Source of the DNA: CAJQGY01 sp964523375
Lineage (GTDB): Bacteria > Pseudomonadota > Gammaproteobacteria > Magnimaribacterales > D2472
NCBI GenBank assembly: GCA_964523375.1
Contig: CAZFYG010000002.1
Coordinates: forward strand, 1 to 64,000
Reading direction: 5' to 3'
DNA: 64,000 bases
Shown: piece after piece, positions 63,045 through 64,000 of the stretch
Position numbering within the stretch: position 1 is the stretch's first letter
How the letters are laid out: the number at the start of each line of letters is the position of its first letter
The notes under the pieces: generated by a model
Databases searched by the model: none
What the model was told of the DNA's origin: nothing
What the model saw: only the letters and a program-made list of their open reading frames with translations
Made by a program: the position numbers and the translations under genes

Positions 63045-64000
63045 TCAATACTCACTTTTAACTATTTTTAATAGCTTAGACCATAGAGTTTGATTGCTTT
63101 CTGCAACTAAATCTGAGGTTAATTGATTATGACCATGCTCCACAAGCCCAATAGAGGTTGAATATATTGGATTTTGTAAAACCCTTTCCATGCCAACAAA
63201 ATTATTAGGTACTCCGAGCCTTACGCTGGTTTGAAAAATTGACTCTGCAAGCTCAACAACTCCCTCTATCTTGGAAGTACCTCCGGTGAAAACGACACCG
63301 GCCGGTATCTTGTCATCAAAACCATTTCTAGATATTTCTGCCTTAATTAATTCAAATAGTTCGACATAGCGCGGTTCAATTATTTCTGCAAGAGATCTTC
63401 TTGAGAGCTCTCTTGGTGGCCGCCCTCCAACGCCTGGGACTTCAATGCTTTCGTCATCGTTGGTAAATTCAGCAACAGAACAACCATGTTTTTGTTTTAT
63501 TTCCTCTGCTTGTGGTGTGGGAGTTCTTAATGCTTGTGCAATATCGCTTGTGACTTGATCGCCAGCGATGGGGATGACTCCTGTATGAACAATTGAACCA
63601 GAATTGAATATCGCAATATCGGTAGTTCCACCTCCGATGTCAACTAAACACACACCAAGATCTTTTTCATCATCAGATAAAATGGAATATGAGCTAGCTA
63701 ATTGCTCTAACACAAATCCGTCTACAGACAATCCACAGTTTTTAACACATTTTTCAATATTTCTTAATGCACTATTAGAGCAGGTTACAAGATGTACTCT
63801 CGCCTCTAGTCTTACTCCTGACATTCCTAGTGGCTCCTTAATACCATCTTGATCATCTATTACATATTCTTGAGGCAAAACATGCAACACTTCTTGATCT
63901 GAAGGGATTGAGACAGATGATGCAGACTCAATAACTTTTTCAATATCAAATGGTTTAACTTCTTTATCTTTAATCCCAACTATCCCTTGGGAATTAATGC
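63045..64000 (-). CDS. ftsA: FtsA, cell-division actin-like protein (5' end outside window)
   Basis: 318 codons visible, the N-terminal quarter lying beyond the right edge. The frame stays open to the window end, reading through GIVGIKDKEV and VLHVLPQEYVID, which match FtsA. VCLVDIGGGTTDIAIF is the phosphate-2 motif, VEVPGVGGRPPRELSRR is typical, GVVFTGGTSKIEG is the adenosine motif, and the last residues LWSKLLKIVKSEY form the amphipathic membrane-targeting helix. Anchors FtsZ to the membrane. ftsZ would be expected next but rpsF follows after 82 nt. Confidence 0.96.
   Translation of the reverse strand, partial: INSQGIVGIKDKEVKPFDIEKVIESASSVSIPSDQEVLHVLPQEYVIDDQDGIKEPLGMSGVRLEARVHLVTCSNSALRNIEKCVKNCGLSVDGFVLEQLASSYSILSDDEKDLGVCLVDIGGGTTDIAIFNSGSIVHTGVIPIAGDQVTSDIAQALRTPTPQAEEIKQKHGCSVAEFTNDDESIEVPGVGGRPPRELSRRSLAEIIEPRYVELFELIKAEISRNGFDDKIPAGVVFTGGTSKIEGVVELAESIFQTSVRLGVPNNFVGMERVLQNPIYSTSIGLVEHGHNQLTSDLVAESNQTLWSKLLKIVKSEY

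Overview
This window is a gene-packed piece of a bacterial chromosome, almost certainly gammaproteobacterial. It is A+T-rich by eye (not computed) and very compact. I see no gap longer than about 155 nt, many 1-29 nt gene overlaps, several TTG/GTG starts, and convergent genes whose ends overlap or nearly touch. PdxB, RodZ, BamB/BamC, YfgM, CpoB, IscX and the gene order (closest to that known from Pseudomonas) support Gammaproteobacteria. Compactness and base composition suggest a streamlined marine lineage of the SAR86 kind; that last step is inference.

Layout. 1-6248 (minus): msrB-murJ-ribF-ileS-lspA-ispH. 6297-8643 (minus): a small winged-helix-like protein, pdxB and a hexapeptide acyltransferase, divergent from a MATE exporter (8688-10076, plus). 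10048-20769 (minus): a full TCA operon sdhCDAB-sucAB-lpd-sucCD. 20865-31808 (minus): iscR-iscS-iscU-iscA-fdx-iscX-ndk-rlmN-rodZ-ispG-hisS-yfgM-bamB-der. 31835-34418 (minus): dapA-bamC-purC, divergent from bcp, followed by perM and bepA. 37585-46746 (minus): FmdB-like zinc ribbon-aspS-yebC-nuclease-ybgC-tolQRAB-pal-cpoB-tRNA-Lys-nucleotide-transporter-like gene. 46806-50538: proS (plus), a short NfeD-like protein, an SPFH protein and a thiolase. 50583-60514: recA, fdxA (plus), then pyrG-kdsA-eno-ftsB-ispDF-surE-pcm-DUF368 (minus), and alr. 60511-64000 (minus): ftsA (5' end beyond the window), then rpsF-rpsR-rplI-dnaB-alr.

Most of this is housekeeping: translation, TCA cycle, Fe-S assembly, isoprenoid and envelope synthesis, Tol-Pal, BAM, replication and SOS. 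The informative part is where conserved neighbourhoods have been edited. ruvCAB is missing between yebC and ybgC, and a phage-type PD-(D/E)XK nuclease-like gene lies there. hscBA is missing from the isc operon although IscU keeps its LPPxK motif. nlpD-rpoS, truD and mutS are missing from the surE-pcm-recA region. ftsZ does not follow ftsA. ProRS lacks its editing domain, ispD and ispF are fused, and TolA is very short. Regulatory signals that can be read directly are a LexA box at recA, a near-consensus type 1 IscR box over the iscR promoter, and a 13-bp inverted repeat before the thiolase. Several -10 elements sit 7-8 nt before start codons, suggesting leaderless mRNAs.

I found no CRISPR array, insertion sequence, integrase, prophage block, rRNA or evident biosynthetic cluster. 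No clearly new multi-gene system is visible; the best novelty candidate is the nuclease gene in the ruvCAB slot.
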